DNA of 64,000 nucleotides from Epiperipatus broadwayi (Eukaryota > Onychophora > Udeonychophora > Euonychophora > Peripatidae). The DNA lies in the NCBI GenBank assembly GCA_028023455.1, contig JAQFVV010006544.1, forward strand, positions 312,001 to 376,000. Direction: 5' to 3'. The notes under the pieces were generated by a model. The model saw only the letters and a list, made by a program, of their open reading frames with translations, did not search any database and was not told the origin of the DNA. This document shows, in pieces, positions 48,919 to 59,296 of this stretch; within the stretch, counting starts at the first letter, position 1, and each line of letters opens with the position of its first letter. A program made the translations under genes and the position numbers.

Positions 48919-49082
48919 ACCCAACATTGCTACAATTTCATAGATCCACAATACAAATATCACATTTTCCAGATAATTTTGTTCCTACGACTAAAATATA
49001 AAAAACCCAACATTGCTACAATTTCATAGATCCACAATACAAATATCACATTTTCCAGAAAATTTTGTTCGTACGACTAATA
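48919..49082. repeat. Tandem duplication, 86-bp unit
   Basis: The segment starting CCAACATTGCTACAATTTC at 48921 recurs at 49007 with very few differences (for example CAGATAATT against CAGAAAATT). It lies ~310 bp upstream of the ubiquilin ATG. The 74-codon frame at 48805 runs through it and is not considered coding. Confidence 0.85.
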
Positions 49083-49393
49083 TATTATTTTTAATGTAAT
49101 AGATGGGAATTTTTATTTATTTTAATTGTTTATACCTACAAAAACCTATATCACTTCGGGAAACCATGCTTGTTCAAATTTCCGCTAATAAACAATTCAA
49201 ATAATGAGGGGGCAAAGAATTACTTCTTTTTTTTTTTTTTTAATATAAACTCTAAAATAGTTTAAAAATTTGAATGATTAATAAATATGTTTTAATTATT
49301 TATAAAAAAAATATTATTTATTAATGTTATTGTTATTTTATTTTTCCTGTTTATAAGAGACTTAAAACGCAATCCCTTACGGTATTTTTCATC

Positions 49394-49495
49394 ATGGCGG
49401 ACGGCGAAGACTCTGGAAAGAAAATCATAGTTGTAGTAAAAACTCCTAAAGATAAACAAGACATTGAAACGGAGGAAACTGCTACAATTAAAGAG
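49394..49495 (+). CDS. UBQLN: Ubiquilin, first coding exon (start of UBL domain)
   Basis: ATG at 49394 followed by 34 codons and a GTAGGAAA donor at 49496 (phase 0). The short acidic start MADGEDSGKK leads into IIVVVKTPKDKQDIE, the first beta hairpin of the ubiquitin-like domain, as in animal ubiquilins (K-V-T-V-K-T-P-K-E-K-E). Ubiquilins shuttle ubiquitinated proteins to the proteasome by binding it with this domain and binding ubiquitin with a C-terminal UBA domain. The next exon (F-K-E-x-I-S... and L-I-F-A-G-K) was not found before the window ends, so intron 1 is probably more than 14 kb long. Base composition rises locally at the ATG (GCGGACGGCGAAGAC), as expected for a real first exon. 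Confidence 0.87.
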
Positions 49496-50850
49496 GTAGG
49501 AAATATATAACGATTATAATTAAAATGATTTATAAAGTGATTTAAGAAATTATAATATTAAAGCTACCATAAATGTCCATTATTGCACGTCATGGAAAGC
49601 GTTAACGTAATTTGTTAATGAAAATATTTTGGGAAATATAAAAATACTATGAACGTTGCGGTAAAAGCATGTAACTTTTGTAAAGTGTGTATTTATAATT
49701 ACTAGTCTATATCATATTATCAATAATAAGCTACAAAGATATATTTTAAAAGGTAGGTTGATTATTGAATTAAGCCCAAGAATAAACGTAGATTCAAGTA
49801 ACGTCATTTTTTACATTTCGAGCCTATTAATTATCTTTATTTATACAGATTATAAGCAATTTATATATATAATTAAAAGCGACAACATTTATTATATTAT
49901 AAGTTTGTATTTAGTAGTCATAAAATTAAAAGTTTTGGGGTTTCATATACCATAGTTCCTTTTTTTAAATCTCCATATGATTCATTATTTTAATATTGAT
50001 ATAATAATATAAAAAAGTAGTTAGTTATTAAAATATTTTGTTAATTTTTAACGAAATGCATAATAATCAGTGTTAGCTACAGAATTAGTTTGGAAAAAAA
50101 TGAATACTTTGAATTCAGAGTACCTTTGTTTTCAACTAAATATACTACTATCCCATGAAAATTTTTCTGATAGTAAATAATAGCGCATTATGTCTTCGTT
50201 TTATATATCTAATTTTATGATAAATTATAATTCATTATATCTCCATCTTTTAAACTTTTTTTTAATGAAAATATTTCGTAAGAATTTATATATATATACT
50301 ATTGTTATTTGAATTAAAGTGAGCTCAAAGAATTTATTGACGAAGGATTTTAGTAAATAGTTTTTCGTAATTATAAAATATCTGTTTTCTCATTTTAACA
50401 CTTAATTTTTTTAACAGTTGATTTGGTTATTTGCTGACACAGGTAAAAGTTATTGATCTTAGTTAATTTTAAAACTTTGTGTTGATCTGTAACTGACATT
50501 TTGTTGGATTTTTATTTTGGTCATATCTAATCATATTTTAATAGTATTTTATTTTATTTTCATTAGTTTTTACTTTTTTTTTAGTTTTTGTGGATTCTTC
50601 TGAATACCTTAGTTATTTTTAATTGATAATTTCCATTTTGATATCTAATCTTTAAAAAGATTACGATTAGACTAATTACGATAACAAAAAATTATTTATT
50701 TGGTTTAAGATTGTGTTAAATTATTTTTTATTTGTATTCTTAATATTTTTGCATTTTTTTAAAAAAGAAAATAATCATTTTTCTTTAAAAAAAAATTTTA
50801 AAAGATACATTTTCTCTGTTTTAACCATGTTTATCAATTGACTTGAAATT
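49496..50850 (+). other. Putative ubiquilin intron 1, proximal part; no other gene seen
   Basis: AT-rich, non-coding. A 25-bp stretch at 50417-50441 is framed by CAG and GTAAAA and would read LIWLFADT. It is too short and dissimilar to call as the next ubiquilin exon. Confidence 0.4.
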
Positions 50851-50916
50851 AAAACAGGCAAAACTCTCCATACAGTAGTGCCACTCAAATGGTGATCATG
50901 TGATGTTTAGTTGTTG
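50851..50916 (+). mobile_element. Minimal copy of the hammerhead/hairpin family (E4)
   Basis: 66 bp: the head AAAACAGGCAAAACTCTCCATACAG... (about 38 bp) joined directly to the tail GGTGATCATGTGATGTTTAG, with everything between deleted. It is flanked by imperfect 13-bp duplications (TTGACTTGAAATT at 50838-50850, TTGACTTGCGATT at 50917-50929). Confidence 0.72.
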
Positions 50917-50929
50917 TTGACTTGCGATT

Positions 50930-53900
50930 CAAAATGAAATAGAATAAAAAAATTGATTAAAAAATTAAAAAGCTTAAATAGTAATTGTCTGAGTAAATAG
51001 CAGAAAAAAGAATGTGGATAGTTTTTGATGTAATAGACGAGTTTGCAGAAAACTTTTTTGTTTAGAATGGGTAATAATGTCAAAAAAAAAAAAAAAAATT
51101 ATTAGATCCTAACAAAATTTTCTAATAATTATTTCTAAAGAATATAAGACCTTTCCCACATGGATTTAATATAAGCAAATGATAATCAATATTTTGGAAT
51201 TTTAAATGTAAAGTTTGATAGTAATTTTTATTTTTTTTATTGTGACTAAAACTAAAATGATTGTTAAACAAAGCATTTAATTAATTTTGATTTTATGACT
51301 ATTGATTGATGAGAAACAATCTAAAAAGGTGGGATGTCATTTGCAATTTACGTATAGTTAGTATAAGAAGAGATTGAAATTATTAGTTGTTATTAAGAGA
51401 TGGATAATGATTTACTTTAGGTTTATCGCAAGAAACTTGTCATTGAGGAAAAATGGAAAATCTTTGTCCACATGGTTGCTTCTGAATCAGATCTGATTAT
51501 TTGGGTGATGAGTTCCATGAGATCTTATTTATGGTTCAAAATCATGAAGTATGGATAAGGACACTGGAATGCTTTGGTTGATGATGAGCATAGATAAACT
51601 TAAGAGGCTTTTAATTTTGGAAGATCTTTACAATTTTAATTTTCAAAATAATTGAAGATTTTTATAGCTTAATATTTAGAATAGATAGATAATACCATAT
51701 ATATTTCTTTGGTTGTAGACTAAAAAATATATAATTTAGAAGTTTGAGTATATATTTATTGCAACTTCATGCTTGTATTAACATATTTAATTATTCTAAT
51801 TATAATGTAATGGCTTGATTATTTTTATTTAATTATGTTTTTGAATAAAAGGAAATAGTGCTCCCTTATAATTGACTCAATGATGATAAAGATTTCAAAA
51901 TGTAGAAGCTTTTTTTTTTTTTGTAATTTTAAATTTATTTTGATGGCGGATAACTTTGTTTTCTTATGCAAACAATTTTATTCATAATTATTTATTATAG
52001 TGACGGAAGACCTGATATTTGGCACCTTTTGGCATTTTAATGTGAATAAAAATAAAGGCTCTTTAAAATTTCACAATTATCCAAGTATTATTTTAATATG
52101 TTTATTATTTACTTAAATAATATTTTTATTCTATCTTGAATACATCTACATTTTAAAATGTATATATCACTTGCAATAAATAAATATACTTGAAAATTTT
52201 TATCAAGTATTACTTTTCTTCAAACAAGTAAATAAAGACATCAGAAAAAAGCAAATTACTCTTAGGATTCATTTCTGTTAAATTAGTTCCATCGACTGAT
52301 TATTAAACATTACAAATGTTTTCACGATCATTTATTCTTTATGCATTGTTTCGGTTATAGATTTCAAATGCAATTAAAGATTAATATATCTTGTAAATTT
52401 TATCTTTTTTCATACATGCATTCTAATAAATATATATTATAACCTCCAACCCAAGGTAATAATCAATGTAAAAGAAGCGCACACTAAACATATAAAAGAG
52501 AGAATAAATATCTATAATAAAGGGGTTCTAAATACCATAGCAAGTTATATGAAAACTGGTGCATGTAAAACATAATTCATAATATAAATGACTATATAAG
52601 ATTCTGTATAAGAGCTGGCTGGCTAGCGCATGCAAATTTAGGGGAATGTCACAAAGGGTACTACCGACCTTATAATACTTCCACCTTACATCTCATATCT
52701 GATATTAATTAGATTACATTAATTAAACTAATTACTATAGCCTAAAATAAAGATCCTAAAAGATTGACTTAGTTTATATTTATATTAAGTAATAATCAAG
52801 AATATATCTAATTATGTAAGCTTGATTAAAATGAAATAAAATATTTAACTTCCAAATTAAAGTAAATTATGAATTCTAAACTAAAGAAAAATTTACATCT
52901 TTCTCTTATACTGAATCAATAAAACAGCGGAGATAAACATAAGAGCTCAAATCAAAGCATAATAAATAACTTAATTAAGTTATGAAAACTAACAATACAG
53001 TTGAAGGAGAAATTATTAATCAGTAAATTAATTCTTTCAGGGTTCAGATGCTTAAACATTACTATTCCTAAAGATATATTTGGCTCAGTGAGAGATTTTG
53101 CAACGAGAGAACATTTGACAATTCCAATATTAACAATAAATAGACTTTAAATTTCATAAGATTTTCATATATTTTTAATAAATAAGTATAATAATTGCAC
53201 ATTACATTTTATTTAATGACTGAACTATGTGATCAAGATTAGTGAATGGTGTATAATGATTTAGATAAACATATTATTCCAAAACCAATAGATCATTAAA
53301 ATATTATTTAAAATAAAGAAGTGCTTAAGATCAGCAATATTCTGATCAATAAGCCATAAACTCTTAAGTGCCCTTTAAATGTAGAGCTTGTCAAAATTCA
53401 TTGTGATATTTTAGTGCATAATAAGATCTGCTATATAACTAATGATGATTTTGTGACAAAATGTGTTGATAGCGATAACAATAATAATATGGATGATGAT
53501 TAGCAATAAAGGCCACAGACAACTAATATATTTTCAAACAACAATTTACACTATTTACAATTTTATACAATAATAATAACTGAAAACATATATATCTCAG
53601 AAACAACATAAAACAAATTATATTTATTTTATTAAAGGGAGATTCCCTTTCAGATTTATTGACAATTTTAATGCACTGATATGTTTAGATAATATCTACC
53701 TATAATATGCTATTGACAACATTAAAGTATAACTGAACTTTATAATGACAATTATCATATGAAGCACAAATGAACCAATTATTGTTTAGCATTAAGCAAT
53801 TAATTATATAATTATGGGAACACACACTATAAGTCAAATATATAATAGGATACTAAATTTTGCCTGTGTCCATAGAATAATCATCTTATCTATTAAAATG

Positions 53901-55785
53901 TTTTACCGATCCATTGGCTAACTACTATTTGATGGAATGAAATGTCATTGCATATGTGTATCTCTTATGCCATACATAAGTTTTTAAAATTACTAACAAA
54001 TTTGTTTGGTTTGCTTATAAACTGTTGTCAAGGTACAACAGCACAATATGTACTCTATTTTCATTTAGCTATACACTATAAATAAACAAGTATCCCTGAA
54101 GTTAACTCTACTTTATCATTGCTATACAATTCTAAAACACCAAGAATTTTACCATGCACAGTGGAAAATAACTAGACATCATCATGAGGTATCAGACAAT
54201 AAAGGCTCCTCAGAGCAACATTATATAACTGTAAAACACTATGGCAGATTCCAATACCTTTTTCCTCGGTATATAAATGTGTCATCTCAACACATGGAAA
54301 CAGAATGCAAACCATGAAAACAATCCTCTAGGGATTAAACTATACTAGCTACGCATAAAATAATTATAAGCCTAAACAATATCCTCTCATGGAATTTATG
54401 CAAGGGGGGAATATACTTAATCTACGAATACATAATATCAGTGACACAATATTTAATAAAACTATATGTTTCTCACATTTATCAAATGAGAACAAGCACA
54501 GATCCTCATCAAATAAATGGCAAGATAAAAATAATTCTTACATTAAAAGCTAAAGAGATAAATATCCAACCTCAAACAACGCATATGTTAGATAGTGTAT
54601 GAAACCAACAAAGATACTTCAAGTGTCTATAAAATATTTTTTAAAAAATCATAATAAAATTGGCAATAATAAGAAACACACAATCAATGAAAAATAGCAA
54701 AAATTCTATAAACTAAAGTGGACATACTAAATTATGGTCAAAATATTGTAAAAATATAAAACGAATGAATACCTGGCTATATGGAAAACTCCATATAATA
54801 AAATAATTATGTTATCATAAATAAATACTATTATGCTTCTGACAAAATATTCTGTCTGTTCATCCATAAATAGAATGTTAATAAATAATTTTTCATAAAT
54901 GTAATACATGTATATCACTCTCTATCCAGACAAGCCTGATTTAATATTAACTTTAAGCCAACAAGTGAAAAAATATATATTTAATTTTACCTTACTCTGT
55001 TTTCAGAATAATTGTATATTTATATCATAAATAAATAAAAAATACCTTAATAGCATACCAAAACTAATATAAAATAATAATAAACATGAACAATAATAAT
55101 AAATCATTACTATATTTTATTTTATTCCCATAATTCCTTCGCTATAAGCTGACTGACGGGGGGACGGGGGACGATGCTATTGTCGGCCAGCAAACCTTTT
55201 TACAAAGCGACGTATCTATATTTTTCATATTTTATCATTGGAAAGTAAAATAAAATATTTAATATTTTCTGGCAAACAAAACAACAATACAGTAACGCTT
55301 ATAAATACTTTCTGCATAGTTTTGAATCCATTTTTTTAAATCTAAGCTTAAATAATATCTTCAACTTTGATTGCAAAAAAAAAAAAAAAATTCTCAAAAG
55401 CATTTTTATTGATTTTTCTGTCTGCTGTAATACATTGAAATAATTAAGAACAATTCCTGCATTTTAAAGTATTTTAAAATATTATTATTAATATTTTAAA
55501 CTAGTGTTACCTCCAGCATTTAACAATAATAATTAAGTTGTTGCTATTTACTTTTTACCTTCAGTAATTTTTAAACATTTTTTTTTCATGACACTATTAT
55601 AAATTGTTATTGTTTTCCTTCATCAAAATTTGCATTAAGTATATTTGATTAAGATATAAGTTAAATATCTTTTGCAAACACCAATGCAGTAAACGTATTG
55701 TAATATTCATTTTTAACAACGAAGTAAACAAGCGTTTTAAAAGGTTTATCGGAATAATATATTTTTTTAAAAAGAATATAAATTA
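50930..55785. other. No gene seen
   Basis: AT-rich sequence, presumably ubiquilin intron. A CpG-containing GC spike at 55145-55215 (GACGGGGGGACGGGGGACG) stands out but has no recognised identity. Short frames at 54727 and 55972 are spurious. Confidence 0.4.
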
Positions 55786-56031
55786 AATTTCATTTTTTAA
55801 ATTTAAATTCAGAAAGTTTTGTTGTAATTACTTTTAATCAGGTTCTTATTATGTTTGGTATAAAGGCAAAAAATATTTTATATTTATTTTACAAACGAAT
55901 GCACAGAAAATTTCATTTTTAAAATTTAAATTCAGAAAGTTTTGTTGTAATTACTTTTAATCAGGTTCTTATTATGTTTGGTATAAAGGCAAAAAATATT
56001 TTATGTTTATTTTACAAACGAATGCACAGAA
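55786..56031. repeat. Tandem duplication, 123-bp unit
   Basis: The segment with TCAGAAAGTTTTGTTG at 55809 recurs at 55932 almost unchanged, including TGTTTGGTATAAAGGC and CAAACGAATGCACAGAA. The high identity implies a recent duplication. Confidence 0.85.
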
Positions 56032-57480
56032 TATTTTTCCTTTTTTTTCTCTTGCCATTCCAATCAAATTGTACTTAATCTTTAAACACACATAATAAAA
56101 ATAATAATTAAAACTGTAGTAATATATAGAATAAAATTTTATGCTTATGATTTCTTGTCTGCTTTTAAATTTTTTGGCAAAGTATTTGTTTTCCAAAATG
56201 GTTACCATTTTAAAATGTGAAATCCTGGCGATTGTCAATTCATGGAACGATAGGTCAAATGGTATTAGTCAAATAGATTCTCTAGTCCATTATTTGTGAG
56301 TCAAAATACAATTGACTATTATTTTAATTCTGTTCAAATCAAATTTAGTGTTATTAATTTTCAACTTCTTGGTTTTTAATTGTGTTATAGTTTAGATGTT
56401 ATCTTTTCTCTTGTTCTTTTAATCACTTTTCTATTTTATGATAGCTTATTTATAACTTTCATCAAAGAGAATTATTGTACAAAAAAATAAACCAATGAAA
56501 CTGTGGTATGTACATACATTAACATACAATTAATACTTCTCTATCTATATGCATTAGTGATAACTAATTAAACTGTTCAAAATTATTTTACATTGCAATA
56601 AAAGTAAGCTTAAGGATTAATTATAAAGATTAATTTAGAAGAGTTATAATTTCAAATCTTTCTGATTATTATTTAATAATAATAATAATAATAAAATATT
56701 AAATATTTCTATACTTTTAAATTAATGATAACACTATTTTTTCTTTTGATATTATTGATATTAGTCCATCTGACAGACTGCATATAAAATCTCATATACA
56801 TCCTGGCAGAGTGCCTAGTATATCTTGAACAGTCTAAGTCTTTATCACCTCCAGGAAATCTGTTGATGAAGCTTACTTATTTTTGTAATATAATTTAGCA
56901 GTCATAACAACACACCGCTGATATAATACACTTATTTAATACATTTCAATTATTGTCAATTAAAATTTAAAATTTTACACATTTGACCACACAAATAGGG
57001 CTTGACAAACATCGAGCCCAACCCTAAGATTGCAATATATATTTGATATTAAACAAATTCTCTTTTTTTCACACTTTTGCAATAAATAAATTTTATTAAA
57101 TAATATCAATATTTAAGTAATTTGTTTCATAGATCCAATTTCTTTTATTAGTTTTAAAGAATAGGTGAAGAGAAGAAGATTATGAAAAAATCACAGTATT
57201 AACATTGTTTAATAAAATTTAAACATTGTTAAAGTTAAATATGAAAAAGTGATAATTTATTTAATATTGGATAAAATGCAATATTAAAAGAGGCGTGTTT
57301 AAATATATTTTTTTGTTTGAGAGAAATTTAAGTCAAAATTCATATATATTTAATAGTGTACATGTGTAAAAAGAAAAGAGGATGTTAAAATAATGCTATA
57401 AATGATTATAGATAGATATATTGATCTTTAGCCAAGTTTAAGTCTGTATCACAATATCTAGTCTAGTAAATGATTATTAA
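56032..57480. other. No gene seen
   Basis: AT-rich sequence with an (AAT)n microsatellite near 56674-56694. No supportable gene. Confidence 0.4.
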
Positions 57481-57493
57481 TAATACAGATATA

Positions 57494-57782
57494 TCACATG
57501 ATCACCATTTCTTATGCTTGATCATAACTGTTATTAAAACAGGCAAAACTCTCCATCCAGTAGTGCTATTCGGTGCAAGCCAGAGTAATCATTGGATGCC
57601 AGAAGATACATTGCTCTCAGATCCAAGGCTCCTCACTGACGAAAGCCACAAGCTAGAAACTAGTCTGGGGATATTAGATGAGTAGGCACTAGATAGTGAT
57701 TTTATGCACAAGCATTCTGGCATCCATTGATTACTCTGGCTTGCACTGAGTAGCTCTACTGGATGGAGAGTTTTGCTTGTTT
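57494..57782 (-). mobile_element. Hammerhead/hairpin retroposon (copy E5)
   Basis: 289 bp between perfect 13-bp duplications TAATACAGATATA (57481-57493 and 57783-57795). The tail (ATCACATGATCACC...) is at the left, so the element reads on the minus strand. The two arms are unequal because one has lost ~110 bp, leaving a single hammerhead motif (plus strand). Confidence 0.87.
57630..57671 (+). ncRNA. Type I hammerhead ribozyme motif, intact
   Basis: TCCTCA, CTGACGA, A, AGC-CACAA-GCT, A, GAAAC, TA, GTC (cleavage after 57665), TGGGGA. Stem I pairs at all six positions. Stem II has A-T where most copies have G-C, both partners having changed, which supports selection on, or at least inheritance of, a real helix. 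Confidence 0.78.
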
Positions 57783-58439
57783 TAATACAGATATACTTAT
57801 TTAAAACGTAGTAAATCATTTTTTAAATTATATTAAGAGATGTACAATTGTAGATTAAATCATAATACAATACAATACCTGCGAATAAATATCTAATTGT
57901 TATCAGCATTGTGTTTACATTTTATGTTTTTTTTAAATTTATAATTTTTATTTTGTCTTAGACAATGGTAATTGAAAATTTTTATTATTTATTTTTTTAA
58001 AAAAGCTTTTTAATTATCTTACTATTTGCTTAAATATTATGAAAAAGTTAGTACAGACGTTATTGCAAAAAAAAACTTTAATTGCTAAGTGTTATAAAAC
58101 ATTACTGGAAAAAAACTTTGAAAAATAAAAAAGTAATCATTAAATAAGCTAGCTTGCTCTTTACAGTTAGAAAGCAAATAATAAAAAAGCAAACTAATTG
58201 ATCATTTTTATTATTATTATAAAGAAGTTATACCTAATGTAAAATTGTTTTATTATACAAACTAATAAAAAGTATAAGCTTTAAACATCACATGATCACT
58301 ATCTCCCATGCTTGCTCATAACTGTTGTTAGAATAGGCAAAACTCCATACAGTAGTGCCACTCAAAGCAAGACAGAGTAATCAATGCATGCCAGAAGGCT
58401 TGTGCATAAAATGTTTAAATAGTGCTTACTCATCCAATA

Positions 58440-58481
58440 TCCCCAAACTAGTTTCTGGCTTGTGGCCTTCATCAGTGAGGA
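58440..58481 (-). ncRNA. Type I hammerhead ribozyme motif, intact (GTT site)
   Basis: Minus strand: TCCTCA, CTGATGA, A, GGC-CACAA-GCC, A, GAAAC, TA, GTT, TGGGGA. The cleavage triplet is GTT, which hammerheads accept. Stem I is fully paired. Confidence 0.75.
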
Positions 58482-58506
58482 GCCTTGGATCTGAGCTCTC
58501 CAAGGC

Positions 58507-58548
58507 TCCTCACTGATGAAGGCCACAAGCCAGAAACTAGTTTGGGGA
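58507..58548 (+). ncRNA. Type I hammerhead ribozyme motif, intact (GTT site)
   Basis: Plus-strand mirror of the motif at 58440-58481, with the same core, stems and GTT triplet. The two arms are identical over the motif. Confidence 0.75.
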
Positions 58549-58984
58549 TAATGGATGAGTAGGCACTAGATAGGGATTTTATGCACAAGTCTTCTGGCAT
58601 CCATTGATTACTCTGCCTTGCTTTGAGTGACACTACTATATGGAGAGAGTTTTGCCTATTTTAAAAAGTATAAGCAATAGATATTGAAATCAATAATTAT
58701 TATTTAATATTTATATCTAATAAAATGATAAAAAAAAGTAATTAATTTTTTTCTTTTTCTTATTATTATTATAAAAGATGTGGTATTGGTATAAAAGTAA
58801 TCTATATTTAATTGTTTTAATGATTAATTTCCTTCACTGTTAAATTATTAAATACTAAATATACGTATGTTAATTATATATCAACCAGCTTCCTTTAAAT
58901 TAAAAATCCTTCATAGCTAAACGATTTCAGAGAATATTTGTATAATAAAGCCAAAAATAAATATGATCTTGGGAGCATCAAGTT

Positions 58985-59143
58985 GCAACCACTCATGTTT
59001 TTGAACCTTCTGAAGCCAGCATTATTTGTTCAGAGAGAGATGATGTTAAAAGAGAAGTGAAGGAAGCCTATTTAATATCCAATAATAACAATGCCATTAA
59101 AAAAGAGCGGCTTGCTTTACTCTCCATAGCATGGAATATTTAG
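58985..59143 (+). pseudogene. Penelope-like GIY-YIG endonuclease C-terminal fragment
   Basis: An open stretch ending in TAG at 59141-59143 with ATTHVFEPSEASIICSERDD, KREVKEAYLISNNNN and the end LLSIAWNI. It follows the pattern T-G-H-x-F, I-I-x-x-E, R-x-V-K-E-A-x-x-I, W-N seen at the end of Penelope-like endonucleases. Only the last ~50 codons remain. Confidence 0.62.
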
Positions 59144-59296
59144 TGATTTGCATATTTGAATATTTTATGTGAACATTTACACGCGATTAAAAAGCATTAT
59201 TTATCATATATCATCAATTAAATAGCTATGATTATGGGGGTTAAATATTTACCTGAAAGCGCTTAGCTATAAAGGATTTTTAATTTAAAAGAAGCT

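Larger units (their letters stand above)
58280..58661 (-). mobile_element. Hammerhead/hairpin retroposon (copy E6)
   Basis: 382 bp between perfect 14-bp duplications TAAAAAGTATAAGC (58266-58279 and 58662-58675). It is an almost perfect palindrome centred near 58495 with the tail (AAACATCACATGATCAC) at the left. Both arms keep an intact hammerhead motif, one per strand. Confidence 0.88.

Noticed and set aside
50417-50441. Possible micro-exon (LIWLFADT between CAG and GTAAAA) for ubiquilin exon 2
   Set aside because: Only 25 bp, frame-breaking, and the match to the family's L-I-F-A-G-K block is too weak.
55145-55215. GC spike with GACGGGGGGACGGGGG
   Set aside because: Too short for a CpG island and no RNA or promoter features are visible.
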